Shown piece by piece: positions 20,987 to 33,883 of a stretch of DNA of 64,000 bases. Source of the stretch: Limnanthes douglasii subsp. nivea (taxonomy: Eukaryota; Streptophyta; Magnoliopsida; Brassicales; Limnanthaceae); assembly GCA_036936605.1 (NCBI GenBank), contig JAUPFV010000005.1, positions 72,552,885-72,616,884 of the forward strand. Direction: 5' to 3'. The notes under the pieces were generated by a model. It was not told where the DNA came from. It did not search any database and saw only the letters and a list, made by a program, of their open reading frames with translations. Numbering within the stretch: position 1 is the stretch's first letter; every line of letters begins with the position of its first letter. Position numbers and translations under genes: made by a program.

Positions 20987-22255
20987 TACCATTTCAGGTG
21001 GGGAGGTTTTAAGTTTATCTTTAAGTCTATCGTTTGGGCTTCTTAACATTTATGGGAGATATTATATTTCAGAGATCACCAATTCATCTAGGGAAATACA
21101 GGACAAAAGTACTGAAACACAATTCCAAAGAAAAATATCACTCCACTTCAACCGAGTGCCTTACCCCGCTATTGGTTTCATTGTAGATGGCCTCTTAGGT
21201 TTTATTGTATCTTACGAGGTTGTAGTTTTTATAATTGTTGTTGTGGATGATAAATAGATCCAAAATTTTCTTATTAACACTAGGCGTTCAGTGAGCATAA
21301 TTTTTAAGAGGGTCTATGATTGGATGAATAATCCCCTCTCTATTCAGCATTCAGACAGAACAAATGTTGGGTTTACCGAGGCGAATGTCATCGCTACTAG
21401 AGAATTTGAATCATATATTATACTCTGAAGGGTAGATTATAATAAAGTTATTCGAGTACTCTTTATGGTAGTACATAACCCCATCTCTTATAATGCGATC
21501 TTTGGTAGGTCATGGTTTGATCGAATGCATGCCATTACTTCGACTATTTATCGGTACCTTTTATACATAGTAGGGTACTAGGTTGGAGTCTGGTACCAAA
21601 GAAATAATAATAGAAGCTTGCAATAATTCACAAAGGTGTCAAGACTATTAACAATCAGTAGGCCTCGGTTTTGTTATTCTCGAAGAGGGTGTATAAGCTT
21701 ACTATTTTGAGGAAGGAAATAACTTGAGAATTGGAAGTTTCCTATCAGGGGCTTTGAATGGAAAACAAGTTTTGTTTCTCATCAAAGAATATGGATGTTT
21801 TTGTGTGGTCTATTAAAGACGTAATCGGGGTTCCAACTCATATTATCTACCATACATTATCAGCTAACCCATACACAAGGCCAATATCCTAGAAAATAAG
21901 ATTTTTTCATTGGAGAAGTTGCAAGTGCAACTATTATTGAGGAGTTTGATAGATTTTCAAGGACGGACCACATTAGGGAGTCTTAGTATACTACACTGAA
22001 GTTCAACCTGGTTTTAGTGAGTAAAAAGAATGAAAGTTGGAGGATGTTTGTCGAATTCACATATTTGAACAGATCATGCTCAAAGGACCCCTTCCCTGTC
22101 CCCGGGCGTACATTAATTTGTGGAATCAATTTCAGAAACAAAATTATATACTTCATGGATGTATACGGCATGTATAATCATATCCAGATGCATCTATCGT
22201 ACCAACAATTGAGAAATGAGAGATGCTTTGGAATATTTATGAGAAACTAACTCTT
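20987..22255 (+). pseudogene. Decayed protease and RT start of element C
   Basis: The gag frame broken at 9990 continues here, matching the segment ending in S-G-x-x-x-F-F in B1. At 21260-21590 follows the retropepsin region, with the expected D-T-G worn to N-T-R and the downstream Y-N-A-I-F-G-R-S-W-F-x-R-M-H-A motif clear. From 21930 RT begins (I-R-E-S-Q-Y, then F-x-x-L-N-R-S-C-x-K-D-P-F-P-V-P), and it fades after the Y-N-H-I-Q segment at 22200. The catalytic aspartates, RNase H and integrase are absent. A stop TAA followed by CAATCA occurs between protease and RT at about 21650, comparable with the conserved stop in elements A and B. Confidence 0.72.
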
Positions 22256-22789
22256 TCATTTGCCTTTTTCTCCTCTTCTTCGAATAATGATCACAAGAAC
22301 CTCGTGAAATCGTAAAGGTGTAATTTTTTGTCCGCCCTTGAGACAAATAATAATTAAACTTATGTCTAGTTAAAACTTAATGGGATATGTGTTACCATTT
22401 CAGGTTTAAGAAAAGTCTAAGTTGGAGTTTTTCCAACTTCTTAAAACTTTTGTCTGACTTCGAAACAAGGCTTACGCAAAATAGAAGCTCGTTTTAATAC
22501 CATAATCTCCAAAGCAAAGGCTCCAATCCAAATATAGATTTATTCAGTCGTCGAGGCAAGGTTTCAATATTTCAAAAAATTATGTCGATAACATTCACTA
22601 CGAATAACCAATCGGTCACCTCAACCAGTGGCGAGTCAAATTATAAAGTATAACCATTACCGACCTCATCGTTTTGGGCTAACGAACCAAAGACATTTGG
22701 ACTAATACATTGAGTCAACTCGAGAGGCTTATTGTATTCCTCCCTTGACAAACTTGTTAGGAATATGGCGTTTACTAATAAGGGAATTA
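22256..22789. other. Unassigned sequence between the RT remnant and right LTR of C
   Basis: Probably a deleted internal part of element C. No domain can be read in any frame. Confidence 0.4.
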
Positions 22790-23035
22790 TTGATTAGCCT
22801 TTAAGCCTGATTTTGGATCAGATTTAGTTGTATTTGTTATCCATATATAATAAATCCAATAATACCCATATTTTTTTTTGTCAATCTGACATTATAAATA
22901 TAACTTGTTACACCACTTGGAGTGAGTAAATAATCATTATTATATTATTTGAGACGGATGTTCTGTTCCTAAATAATTTGTTCCTCTGCTTTATTACAAT
23001 ATCGCATGATTATCTAAGTGATATCTTCAAAATTT
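22790..23035 (+). repeat. Probable right LTR of element C (heavily decayed)
   Basis: Shares ordered short blocks with 7640-7900, the clearest being ATAAATATAACTTGTTACA. Ends are not resolvable by eye. Confidence 0.5.
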
Positions 23036-24548
23036 AAACCATACTTTACAATCTTCAACAATTATATCTAATTTATAATGCGCAACTTAATTTAGTTTAT
23101 ATTTCGCAATCAAATGACAAAAAAAATATACAAAATTATTATTTATGCGTTATATCTATTTAATTTATAAAATAATAATAATGTTTTCTAATGTTTTTTT
23201 AAAATTATAAGTATTAAAATTAAAAACATAAAATAAATTTACCGCGAAAATATTTTAAAACCTATTATACTATGTTAATTTTTATAACATATTAACTTTT
23301 TATTGAAACAATTAATTTGATTTTGAATATTGGATGATATTTAACCCGGATTCATCCTTTCTAAAAGACCATAATCTCAATTTATTCTATTTTTTCGAAT
23401 TATGTTTTCTCCAACTGATCTGATTAAATTAGTAATATGGTCGCCAATTTTATCTAACGTCTAAGTAATATTAATATGTGTATAGATGACTACATGTGAC
23501 ATGATTATTGTGTAACATGTAATAAGATTTTACAGTTAACTAACTAATCGATGATTTTGGGTAAGAACACGCGCAGTGCTTGGCCTACCACTACCTTCCA
23601 TGTGATCTACTTGGTGGGCCATCAAAAAGAGAGGGTCCAGTTCACACAGACAGACTTTAGTAAAGCACATCTTTCTTTAAAAACAATTGTGTGATTATCT
23701 TTAACAAAACAATTACATAATATTAAATCGTTTTGTGACCAGATTAAACATACAACAATTCAGTTTCTAACTTATATAAAATATCATTCATTTAAAACCC
23801 GGTCATATAATTTTTAATGTAACTTTTTTTGTCATTACGCTTATTATAAATAAATTAAAAATAATATTTCTCAAACTTTGTGATTTTTATCTGGTTTTTA
23901 TTAATAATATAAAATAATATGCAAAGGACATGAAATGATAACACATGCACCAAACATTTGCAGGTATTGTGGAGAAAAGAGAAAAAAAGATGGGTTTTTC
24001 AAAGAAAAATAAAAAGGGGTTCAGGAATGGGGCCTAAATGAAATAACCTTTTAGAAAAGAAATTTATAGTCAAAAGGGTTTCTATGGAATTCCCTCTTTC
24101 TATTTCTGAATTTATGAACCACCAAGATTTTTAATAGAATTTAAGAAGAATACCATCTTATTCTATGCAACCAAAAGAAATCTAAAGCAGAAATGTATAA
24201 GAGAAAATTATATACATTGGGTTATCTTCACTGTGTTAGTTCCAGTAGTTTGAATATTAATTGGATAATTTGGATTAGTGGTTCAGTAGATAAATTTTAG
24301 GTGACATCATAGTTTCATCGAATACTATCAACGACTCAATTCATTGTAAGTATCCACAACATATATACATAGTGAAAATGACCAGAACATATAAACATAG
24401 TGATTACTGATTAGTGTAGATGTTAAACATCCATAGTCCATGGTTTCTTATTTTAAAACATAAGCTTATTTATTATAATGGTCCAGCTATGGAGTTTTGA
24501 TATTTGTTTCCTAAGACTATAAATTACTTGATATCCACATTTTGGTAG
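23036..24548. other. AT-rich intergenic region; 3' flank of the plastid-protein gene
   Basis: No gene-like frame. A less AT-rich patch at 23570-23640 has no recognisable function. The right end should include the 3' UTR of the minus-strand gene ending at 24549. Confidence 0.45.
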
Positions 24549-25282
24549 TTAATCATCACCATCACCATCATCATCAACTGTATCTAAATCGGCAGACGCC
24601 TTTTGATTCGTTAAGAACCTCAAGCTGTCTCCTTCCTCTACTTCCCATTGTTTCTTCAGTTCGTTAATTGTTTTAGATGCCGCAGCAGCAATAGCTGGGT
24701 TAATATCCTCTGCCAGTCTCTATAAAAACTTCTAACATGTTAGTTTGCGGCCACAATATGCATTTATATATATAGGTATATATATTCATAGCATCATGTA
24801 AAGGATGAACTGAACCTGTAATGCTCCCATGCCTGCATTTCCAAGAGTCCACATTGATGGGGCTACTGCCAGTGCATTGGCCAATGCTTGTCTATTATAT
24901 ACAATACAAAAATTTATGGACCGTGGTGATTTAAACACAACTTATAAGCTAAAAGAGGAGGCTTGACATATGAAATTGAAATGATTAGCTTTTAAAGAAA
25001 GTCAACTTTTAAGGTAGGAATTGAAGGGGGGAAAAACTGTTAATGAAATCAACTTGGATAGAGAAGAAGCCGCTGAGAAAATATAACGGAGAAAAGAGAG
25101 TCGAATTTCAAAGGAGACGAAGGAGCTAATTTCCAACTCTTTAGGCATTTTTATCTTTAAGCCGAATAACTTCAAAACGCTAGCTTCTTTTTAGTCTAAA
25201 AAGGTAAAACCGAACAAATAATCTGTTTTCGCTTAAAAACCTTTTGACACCAAACAACCCAACAAAACTCAAAATAATCAAG

Positions 25283-25316
<34 letters not shown>

Positions 25317-28300
25317 GCATTACATTGAAATAGAATGGCTATGCAAGCTCCTCCATCACCTTACCTAAATATCTTTCTTATATATCTTGCATATTAAACA
25401 AGGAGGCATGATAAAAATAATGAAATAGTTTAGTGGTACCTAGTACTGTCGTCAGGAGAGCTTGAACACTCTGCCAACAACGATGCACTGCTTTTACCAT
25501 CCAGTGCGTCAAGATCTAAAAGAGCCGCAACCAACAATTCAAGCTGCTCCAGAAAGTAAAGGGTGTGTTGGTAAATTGACAATGATTTATTGTGACGACT
25601 GCTTCATCCTATCAGTATGAGTACGAAAAGAGAGGCGAGACTCTAACCTCTTCAGGGTCAGTATAGTCGACTCCATCAGCTTCAGAGAAGGCAGAAGCCA
25701 TATCTAAGTATGCTTCCTGTGCCTCATCAAACATTGCGGATAAAAGGTTTTACTTTCTGATGGAAACTAATGGAAACAAAAATAACTAGAACTGGCTTAA
25801 ATACAAACCTGAATAGCACTTATACGGTCCGCAGAAATTTCCCCCGGGAAGAAATCAAGAGCTTTTCCATTTTTTTCTAGGCTTATATGTTCCATCATGT
25901 CATTAGCTGATGAAGTCCCTTTTTCTCTGCGTAGATGGCTGGATACAAGCAATAAGAAGACAGGAACATCGGATTGTAAAACCATTAAACATGAAAACTA
26001 AGAGAAGACTAGAAATATATATATATATATCTGACGTGTAATCACCATAAGAACTTACAGGTTCTCCAACTTCTGTACCATGAGGTCGTTAATGTTTTTC
26101 ACAAACTGGCATAAGCAGAGAATAACACTTAGTATATATAGCACATGAAATGAGCTATGAAGAAAAATGTATCTGGGCCATATTCAGGGATGGAGATTGA
26201 TAAACATGACTTATAATCTTCCAATGACTTAAGCTCAAAGCATGGAGAAACTATTGCCAGTTCGCTCACCTCCAAAGCCATTAGAGCATCTTCCATTGCA
26301 CGTTGCTTGGCCCGTAAGTCTGCTCTGCGCAAATCAGCCTGAAAAAGTCAAATGGTAGTTTATAATTGATTACAGCGCATTTAAAACATTGAACGCATTC
26401 TAAATGAGATCTAGGAATTTGATAGAAGAATTATATTAAGAATCAATTCAATCATCTACTCTAAGAGAGCTGAATGTAATACAAAATACAACAAGAGAAA
26501 TTTATGGTTTCAGCACCAACTTGCAAATCAAATTGCAGTATCTAAAGGGATTTGACTCAAAATACTTCAATATGTACATAATGCTGTAACTTTAAGGACA
26601 AGAGATGGGGATCTTCTATACATGTTGTACCTTTGTATTGCAAACAAGATCAGGCTCAGTTAAAAAAGTTAATGTGGAAATAATTTCCACAAATCCCGAC
26701 TTTTATTTAACAATTAACACATTCATGCCGCCCCGATTTTGAAGGAAAAAATTCACAAGTACTTTAACAGTTTTAATCAGGAAGATCAAACTATCTATTT
26801 GAACTCGAAGCTAGAGATAAATCGAAGAACCTATTTTATGGCAGATCTCCAGTATAGGTACTCTAATGAGGGCCTCGGGAATAATTTAATCAATGACCAA
26901 CCTGACAAGTAACTGTGTCATAAGAAATACATTTTTGTGTTTACCAAAAACTATCACGTAGAAACTAATTTATTGTGATCCTCAAAATTCAAAACTAGAT
27001 AATAAACCAATAAAACAAAGTGCGAGAACGAGTGCTCAGTTGTAAGACTACATAGTATCACATATTAGCTCAACTGCAACTTGAAAACTAAAGATGGGTA
27101 ATGCATGCATAATCTAAACTGAGATGACACTGATAAATAAGAAATCAGCCTTCTGTTTCTTCCAACCTTAACTGGTTACCGTATTTAGAAAAAGTAAACC
27201 TTCAATGACCATACAAATATCTTCAAAAAGAAATCATATTCATATGTGAAGCAACACAAGAACTAGTATTATCCACATCATCCCTCAAACTATATGCTCT
27301 TAAAAGAACTAGTATTATGTGAGGCAACACAAGAAAGAGAACTGATATACGTACCTCCAGAGCACCATCACTCCAATGCTTATCAGCAACATATTTCAGT
27401 TTAGTCTCAGCTTTATCTTTTAGGATCTGCAAAAAGGACAAGATATCAATTTTAATATTCATTTCAAGAGACCTATAGAGCGAGCATTTGCCTCAAAACC
27501 ACATTAAATTTAGTACAACATGCACATACAGTAGCAATATTGTGAAGACCCTCGGCCTTCTTCTTGACATCACGGTCAATTTTCTCTGTATCCTCCCTTG
27601 CCCGAGCTGCAAAGACAACCAAAATTGTGAAATTATGGCTTGCAACGTCTATGTATCCCTAAGCATTATACCACAGCCCCTAAAAGAAGAAATTGAAACC
27701 ACAAAAGCAACTAAAGAGAAGATATTGGAGCCATCTAATTCATGGTCTTCACAACATCATCCTTTCCGGTTACAGATTAGTACAAAATAGACTGATTTCT
27801 ACATTTTCAATAGAACAGCAACTTCCAGATAATTTTTTGTGCAATTCTTACTGTCATGACAGTAGGCAAATAGTGTACAGAAATTTTGGAGTTCATATTG
27901 CATCAGAGAGGAAAATGATTACCATCGAGTTTAAGAAACCCTGATCCAAGAATAGCAACGTCTTGACGAGCACGCATATCCAGCCTCATTATGCCACTGA
28001 AAGATCGTAGCATAACAAGTATAGAATCAGAGATCAGAAACTTTGCAAAAAAATATTATACTTTATAACTAACTACATTATCCCAAAAATTTAGGATTGT
28101 AGTTGAAGGTTTTAAAATTATGGTAGAAACCTGATCCTTCAAGCCAACTACAGTCAATATTCTCTTTCACAATACAGAACAAGGTAGAATTGAGTTCAGC
28201 ACTTAAGTGTGTATCTATACCAATCTCATTGACGCTCAAAACATGTTTTTAAATTATAATCAGCTTTGTACACACAGTTCAAGGAAATGCATATTTATGT

Positions 28301-28935
28301 GCAATGCATAGGCTAAAAAACCCCTATTGGTGGATGTTGATAACATGGGTTCAGGATTGTTACAGCATGCTTTCATAAATTAAGCTTTAAGTAAGCAATA
28401 CCGGGACAGCAACACGATGTCACTACGAGCTCTTTCATTCACAAACTTTGCATCGTTGTATACAAACTCAGCTATGCTCTGCCTTGAACGGCTAGACCTC
28501 TGAGACGTAACTTTATCCTCGTCCTTGTCTTCTCTTTGTTCACTGACACGTAAATAAAACAGTTTCATCAGTGAACTAAAAGCGAGAGAATTTTAAATCA
28601 AATGGCCAATACAAGAATCTCATAAGTATAAAGGTCCGCGCGTCTTACCTAGATATGTCAGAACAATTGGTAGAAGGTTTAAAACATACTGTGGCAGATC
28701 TTCGAGAACCCACAAAAGTAACTGGTTTTGTACCCCATAATCCATCACTTGTTAAGCTCGTTTTTGCAGTCAAATGATGTCCATTGCTAAGCTTCCCAAG
28801 GTCAGCTACTGGAAGCTTAGGATGTATTCTACTGCGTTGTGTTGCTCCGGTAAAGAAATTCACGTTTGTATGTGATCTAGAGGCCTTCCTTGTTACAAGA
28901 GGACCACTTGAAACTCTGCTTGCGGCTAATGCCAT
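24549..28935 (-). CDS. Plastid-targeted coiled-coil protein resembling SPA15/AAF (senescence-associated), 12 coding exons
   Basis: Minus-strand coding exons: 28935-28649, 28542-28402, 27996-27923, 27606-27530, 27426-27355, 26338-26270, 26105-26059, 25938-25809, 25716-25648, 25543-25440, 24891-24816, 24719-24549. All borders are GT-AG, phases agree, and the total is 1317 nt (438 aa). The first ~50 residues are rich in Ser, Arg and Thr with almost no acidic residues, as in a chloroplast transit peptide. The middle is a highly charged helical region (R-A-R-Q-D-V-A-I-L-G-S-G-F-L, K-A-E-x-K-L-K-Y-V-A-D-K-H-W). The C-terminus ends in an Asp-rich tail. From memory this matches the plastid senescence-associated SPA15/AAF family; its biochemical role is not known to me. 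ATG 28935 is the first in frame; 5' UTR splicing lies upstream. Two exon starts (25716, 25543) have alternative AGs a few bases away. Confidence 0.85.
25283..25316. repeat. A-run plus (TA)n microsatellite in an intron
   Basis: Eighteen A followed by eight TA units, inside the intron between exons 10 and 11 of the minus-strand gene. Confidence 0.9.
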
Positions 28936-29600
28936 GGAAAGTATCAAGATGAGTACCTATGAATCAAAGACAGGCTTATCCCTTACAGCCTCAGAAAGCT
29001 GCAATGAAAAGCGAATTTCAGATATCATATCCATTCATTTTACAGAACATCTTTCCTACTAACATAAGCCACGGCCACACAAGTTTCTAAAAAGTAGAAT
29101 AATTCAAACAGGAAGTACAATATTTGAATTCCAATAGGTGCAATAAGATTGATATATAGGCGACAAGTAAGACTACAGAGTAAACAATAGACTCCCATGG
29201 AAGCTATCGATGACACTGACTACTTCCCGATTTAGAAATATTCATGCTTGTAGGCCGATTTCCAAAACTATACTAATTTAGATTCTTTTTTGCTTCAGCA
29301 ACTGAAGTTCCAGTTTTTTTTTAAAACCAAATGCATCCATAACAGAAACCCTAATTTGCAAACGAGATTCAGGAAATGCCAAAGATAGAGTGAGTAGAAC
29401 TTGTAAGAGTAAGCAATAAGTATAAAAAATGAAAAACATATAAGGAGGCGATAGAACTAACCTGTGAAAGGACGTGACAATAGATAGAGTGAGACGGAGA
29501 GGTGATTTGATATAGAGAAAGCTAAGGATTAAGGAAGTTGAAGTCCATAAAAACAAGTGAAGAAGAAGGAGAGCCACAAAGAAGAACAGTGGTCCAGTTA
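28936..29600 (-). promoter_or_regulatory. 5' UTR with intron, SPA15/AAF-like gene
   Basis: CTTTCACAG|GTTAGT at 29462/29461 and ATTCATAG|G at 28957/28956 look like a 5' UTR intron of about 505 nt. The pyrimidine-rich CTTCTT stretch above 29470 is typical of a plant leader. The transcription start is not determinable by eye. Confidence 0.5.
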
Positions 29601-29851
29601 GTGCCACACGAGACGCCATGCGGCCCATACCTACGAGTGACCACCGTACGTTGATTAACTTATTTCCACCCACTTGTTAACGGATAATCCTTCGATTTCC
29701 AGTTCCATCGGATTCACAAAAGATTCATGGTATGATATTTGTAACCTTATTATTTTCTAGGCCCATACCCTTTCATTCGAGATTCGACTAGCACCAAAAT
29801 TATTCAACAGAATTATCAAGGATAGATACACCAAAAAAAATATAAATTCTG
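29601..29851. other. Promoter side of the SPA15/AAF-like gene
   Basis: About 250 bp between the presumed leader and the LINE 3' end. A 131-aa hydrophobic frame that overlaps the leader (29278-29673, minus) is judged spurious. Confidence 0.4.
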
Positions 29852-30639
29852 TTTTTTTTGTCCGGTAAAAAAACTTTTTATTAAACTAATAATGAATCCT
29901 AAAAAAGGTTTTCCACGAAATAGTACAGGAGGCAAATATCACGGGTTTTAAGGAAGATAGTCGGCAACCCAAGTTCCAAATCAAAAAATTAGAACGTAAA
30001 TTTCTCACCCACCTAAAAGCTAAATTTTTAAAATTCAGGCTGAAGAAGATTAATTGAAGAGACTAAGAAACAACTAGCAATTTACAAGGAGTTGGACGAA
30101 TTCTATCCTCATTTGCAAAAGATTAAAAGAAGATATCAACAAAGACTGTTTAGGAGTAACGATTTTTTAGCAAAAAAAATGGATTGAGAAAAAACATAAG
30201 AGTTAGATAAAATCATTATGGGAGAAGAAAATCAAACTTAAAGCACGAAAAAAGAATGAAGAACTCTTCTTTCACTCAAAACAATTCATATTTTAGCATC
30301 GAATAAGATTAATCAAGTTATGGAGAGGAAGCTGAGCCTAGAGAATGATTATGAAAAACTAGTCGGTTATGAGGCTCCTAAAGACGCTCAGAAGGATTTG
30401 AATCAGACGACAGAGAAGGACTACGGAAGATGACTAGAAAGAAAGTTCTGCTAAGGTAATCCAATATATCAATATCCTCAATGTTTATTACTGGAAACGA
30501 TTGATTTGAATACTTGAATTTAGATAATTTCTAATTTGAGCTAAGATTGTCATTGTATTCAGACCAGGAACCCAGATTGAGAACCTGAAATAGAATAGAA
30601 TAGACTGGACAATAATTGTTATTTTTCATCAACTAGAAA

Positions 30640-31190
30640 TTGTTAGCATATAATAATCTGAAAGATGAAATTCGATATAGTCTCTGATGTATCCAATGCC
30701 CAGATTTTCAAGGAAAGTTATTGCAGCAAGATGATGAGGAGCTTGCTTGTTGTTGAATTCGATTTTCATCATACATTTGAGGGTCCATTTAGCCAGCTAA
30801 TCTGCTGCGTTATTTTGGACCCTATTAATATATTTGATGACCATATAAAGATAGAGAAGACCCATGAAACACTTCAGAATTGGCTCAAGAGGCTTAGGGT
30901 AGTTTCCAGTTGAAAATGATGTTTACAAGGATTTCAGAGTTTGTCTCTATATGAACATTGATATAACATTGTTGTTTTCAGATGAGAAGACCATCAATAA
31001 GAGCTCTAGCTTCAGCTTTTAAAGGGGTTAAGCTTCCCATATAGATTACCATGACCTGATATAATGTCACATTTGTTGTCTCTTAAGATCATACCTCAAC
31101 TGGCCTCTCTATTTGCAAGAGAATAACTGTTAGTGTTAACCTTTATTCTATTAGAGACTGGAGGAGTCCAAGATAGGTAAATAGGATGTC
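30640..31190 (-). pseudogene. LINE C-terminal RNase H-like domain
   Basis: From 31190 the minus strand reads W-T-P-P-V-S-N-R-I-K-V-N-T-N, then G-M-I-L-R-D-N, the usual opening of the plant RVT_3 domain (W-x-P-P-x-G-x-x-K-x-N-x-D-G ... G-x-I-x-R-D). The catalytic D-G is worn to T-N. Later parts shift frame repeatedly. Confidence 0.6.
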
Positions 31191-31248
31191 TGTTAGATTT
31201 TAGGTGGTTGTAACACCCAAGCTCATAAACAGATTGATTATAAGGACA

Positions 31249-31563
31249 CTAATTCTTGTTGAAGAGAAGATTGGCTTGATCAATACCAGTAACTATGTAT
31301 TCTATATAGTTGATAGCAGTTTTAACATCAGTAGAATGACCCTTGATCTTAGACTTGTTTTTGAATTGCCAAATCACCCAGCAAATTGCATGGGGCAAAA
31401 TTGAGCATAGATGAACATCATTTTTATAAGCCCAAAACCAGTTTCTCAACATTTGAGGGACAATCATGTATCTCCCAGTCTTGATTTTGAAAATTGTAGA
31501 GAAGTAGCACCAAATACTCCATGAGAAATTACAATCAATAAACATATGGTTAGCAGTCTCCAC
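31249..31563 (-). pseudogene. LINE zinc-binding RT-associated domain (zf-RVT)
   Basis: E-T-A-N-H-M-F-I-D-C-N-F-S-W-S-I-W matches the Cys/His end of zf-RVT domains, which follow RT in plant LINEs. I-C-W-V-I-W-Q-F-K-N follows, the usual W-x-I-W-x-x-R-N segment. Confidence 0.75.
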
Positions 31564-32189
31564 AATACTACAAAATTTTCATATGAAGGCCAATAACATA
31601 TATCTCTTTTGCAAAGAAATATTAGTAGGCAACCAAATCTGGAAGAGCCTCCAAGTAAAATGAAACCATTATCCAGGAGTTATGTTATTTCATAGTTTAC
31701 CAAAGAAATTGGACTTGTTATGAGGAGTCCCAATGTAGTTCCAAGTGTCTTTTGTGTTGTAAATCCCATCATTTGACACTATTCAATAGAGAGAGTCGTC
31801 AATATTTTCCTCTATAGAGATCTTGGCAATATTGTTATCATCATTGGGATAGAGAATAGTGCTGTTTTTTACTCATTCCAACTAATTTGGTCCCAATAGT
31901 TGTAGATTTTATTATGAATATACCATGTATTGTTAGTGTGATCATCAAATTTTATGAGAGGAGATTTCATAAACTAGTCGTCAATTTAAAAATCAATATA
32001 TACTTTCCTAATAATCCACTTAACTTTAGGCTCCGCGATATTATTAATTTCAGCAAGCTTACGCCAAACCTTGGAACAAACCTTAGCCTCAAAAGTATTC
32101 TTTTGTTTGTATTCAACCCACAGTTTACATGAAAAAAGTATCTTGGATTTCTTTATGCTTTCTAACATTTAGATCACCTTCTATGAAAG

Positions 32190-33139
32190 TCTTGAACACC
32201 TTATTCCAGTTATGCCAGTGAATTATGTACACTTTTTTTAGTTGAACCCCAAAGAAATTTGTTCAACATTTTCTCAATTCTGTCAATAGTACCAATAGGG
32301 AGAGTGTTACTTTGAATCCAGTAAGTAGTCATCTCCACCAATACAATTTTAATAAGAATAAGTCTTCCCCCATATGAAAGCTTCTTGCCCTCCCACTTTA
32401 ATATTTTAGTTCTAATATTGTTGAGAAGAGTATCAAAGTTCCTTGACCACTTGTTAGTGTTAAGATTGATGCCCCAATAAGTAACTGGAAGGTAACTATT
32501 ATTAAAGTAGTAGTTGAAATAGCAGAAACTCTAAAGTAAGGAAAACCAGTATAAGTAATAATATTGGTTTTATCCTTTTTAATTATTTGGCTATAAACAT
32601 CATGATAATCATGTAAGAATTTACTAAGCAAACAGATAGAAAATCTTGAGTCATCAATAAAATTAAAAGATCATCTGCAAAAGTTAGAGTTAGGATTAAA
32701 ATGTGACTTCTGGTTTTGTAGTTCATAGATTTATTGTTAGTAAATAGTTTGTTTAAACCTCTAATAAGTATTCCTTCAGTCATTATGAAAAGACTAAGAG
32801 ACAATGGGTCTTTTCGTCTTAAATCATGCTTGGTTTTAAAGGTTCCCACAACATGGTCATTCATAAGGATATAAGTATTAACATTTCTAATAATCTTGTC
32901 TATAGTTTGAGAAAACCATAATTAAAACCAAAAGTTAACAAAACTTTTTTGAGGAAGTTGTGGGATATTCTGTCAAAAGCTTTGGCCATATCTACTTTAA
33001 TCAGAATGTTTTTAGCCTTAGTCTTCTTGTTCAACTCAAAAATTAATTCATTGGCTAACAAAATATTGTCATGTACTGATCTATTCATAATATAACCTCT
33101 CAGGTTCTCATATACGATTTTGGGAAGGATTGTTTCCAC
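32190..33139 (-). pseudogene. LINE reverse transcriptase
   Basis: The frame at 33139-32900 has R-S-V-H-D-N-I-L-L-A-N-E and I-K-V-D-M-A-K-A-F-D-R-I. The frame at 32864-32583 has R-x-x-D-P-L-S-L-S-L-F and the catalytic F-A-D-D. Then L-S-Y-G-G-R-L-I-L-I-K and Y-W at 32400-32190, the thumb region of non-LTR RTs. Domain residues are clear, but the frames are separated by stops and shifts. It would prime reverse transcription at nicked target DNA. Confidence 0.85.
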
Positions 33140-33470
33140 TATATTTTTTATTAGCTTATATATATTTTATTCAACAAATAACACAAAGTAATATGGCTAT
33201 AATATTTCCACTATTCATAACATAACCTCTCAGGTTCTCATATACGATTTTGGAAAAGATTGTTTCCACTATGTTTTTTATTAGCTTATATATATTTTAT
33301 TCAACAAAGAACACAAAGTAATATGCCTATAATATTTCCACTATTCATAACATAACCTCTCAGGTTCCCATATACGATTTTGGGAAGGATTGTTTCCACT
33401 ATATGTTTTATTAGCTTATATATATTTTATTCAACAAAGAACACAAAGTAATATGCCTATAATATTTCCA
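33081..33470. repeat. 130-bp tandem repeat x3 inside the LINE RT gene
   Basis: Units start at 33081, 33211 and 33341 with CTATTCATAA(T/C)ATAACCTCT and are about 95% alike. Each contains the RT-coding piece around N-L-R-G-Y on the minus strand, so it is an internal duplication of the element. Confidence 0.9.
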
Positions 33471-33883
33471 CTCTGTAGGATTACATGTTTTAGGAATAAG
33501 ACAGAAACATGTTGCCATGATGCTTTGAAGAAGTTTATGCACCTTGAAGAAGGAGACAATGGCTTCATACAAATCTTGTTCGATGATTTTCTATAAGGTA
33601 ATGTAAAAGGTGCTATTAAATTCATCCATTCTCGTTGCGCTTGATTGATTCATACTTTTGTAGCTTTAAAGACTTCATTTTCATTTAGGTAAACCATTAG
33701 ATTGATGTTGTTCTGCTTATTTATCAAGTTAGGGATATAATCAAATATAGAGCTATTAAGTAGATTTAGTTCAGTTTTATAATTAATATAGGGATTTTCA
33801 GATAAGATATCCTTAACTCCATTGAGTTACTTATTTGAAGCTAATTAGTTATCCAGGTAGATCCTTCTTTAATGCTGAGAAAT

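Larger units (their letters stand above)
7640..23035 (+). mobile_element. Old decayed Ty3/gypsy element C, split by element A
   Basis: Degenerate gag sequence in the + direction (about 8.8-9.99 kb) resumes exactly after element A with the next part of the same protein, then protease and the start of RT (20.98-22.25 kb). Short similar AT-rich sequences at 7640-7900 and 22790-23035 look like its worn LTRs. RNase H, integrase and most of RT are missing. Edges are approximate. Confidence 0.75.

Noticed and set aside
29278..29673. 131-codon hydrophobic frame on the minus strand
   Set aside because: It overlaps the pyrimidine-rich leader and the presumed 5' UTR intron of the SPA15/AAF-like gene. 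The hydrophobicity comes from CTT/TTC repeats, and a good splice donor lies inside it.
30665..30913. 82-codon + strand frame
   Set aside because: It lies opposite the degenerate LINE RNase H region and has no recognisable domain.
33081..33470. Possible inverted or regulatory array
   Set aside because: All three units run in the same direction and contain LINE coding sequence. It is a simple tandem duplication.
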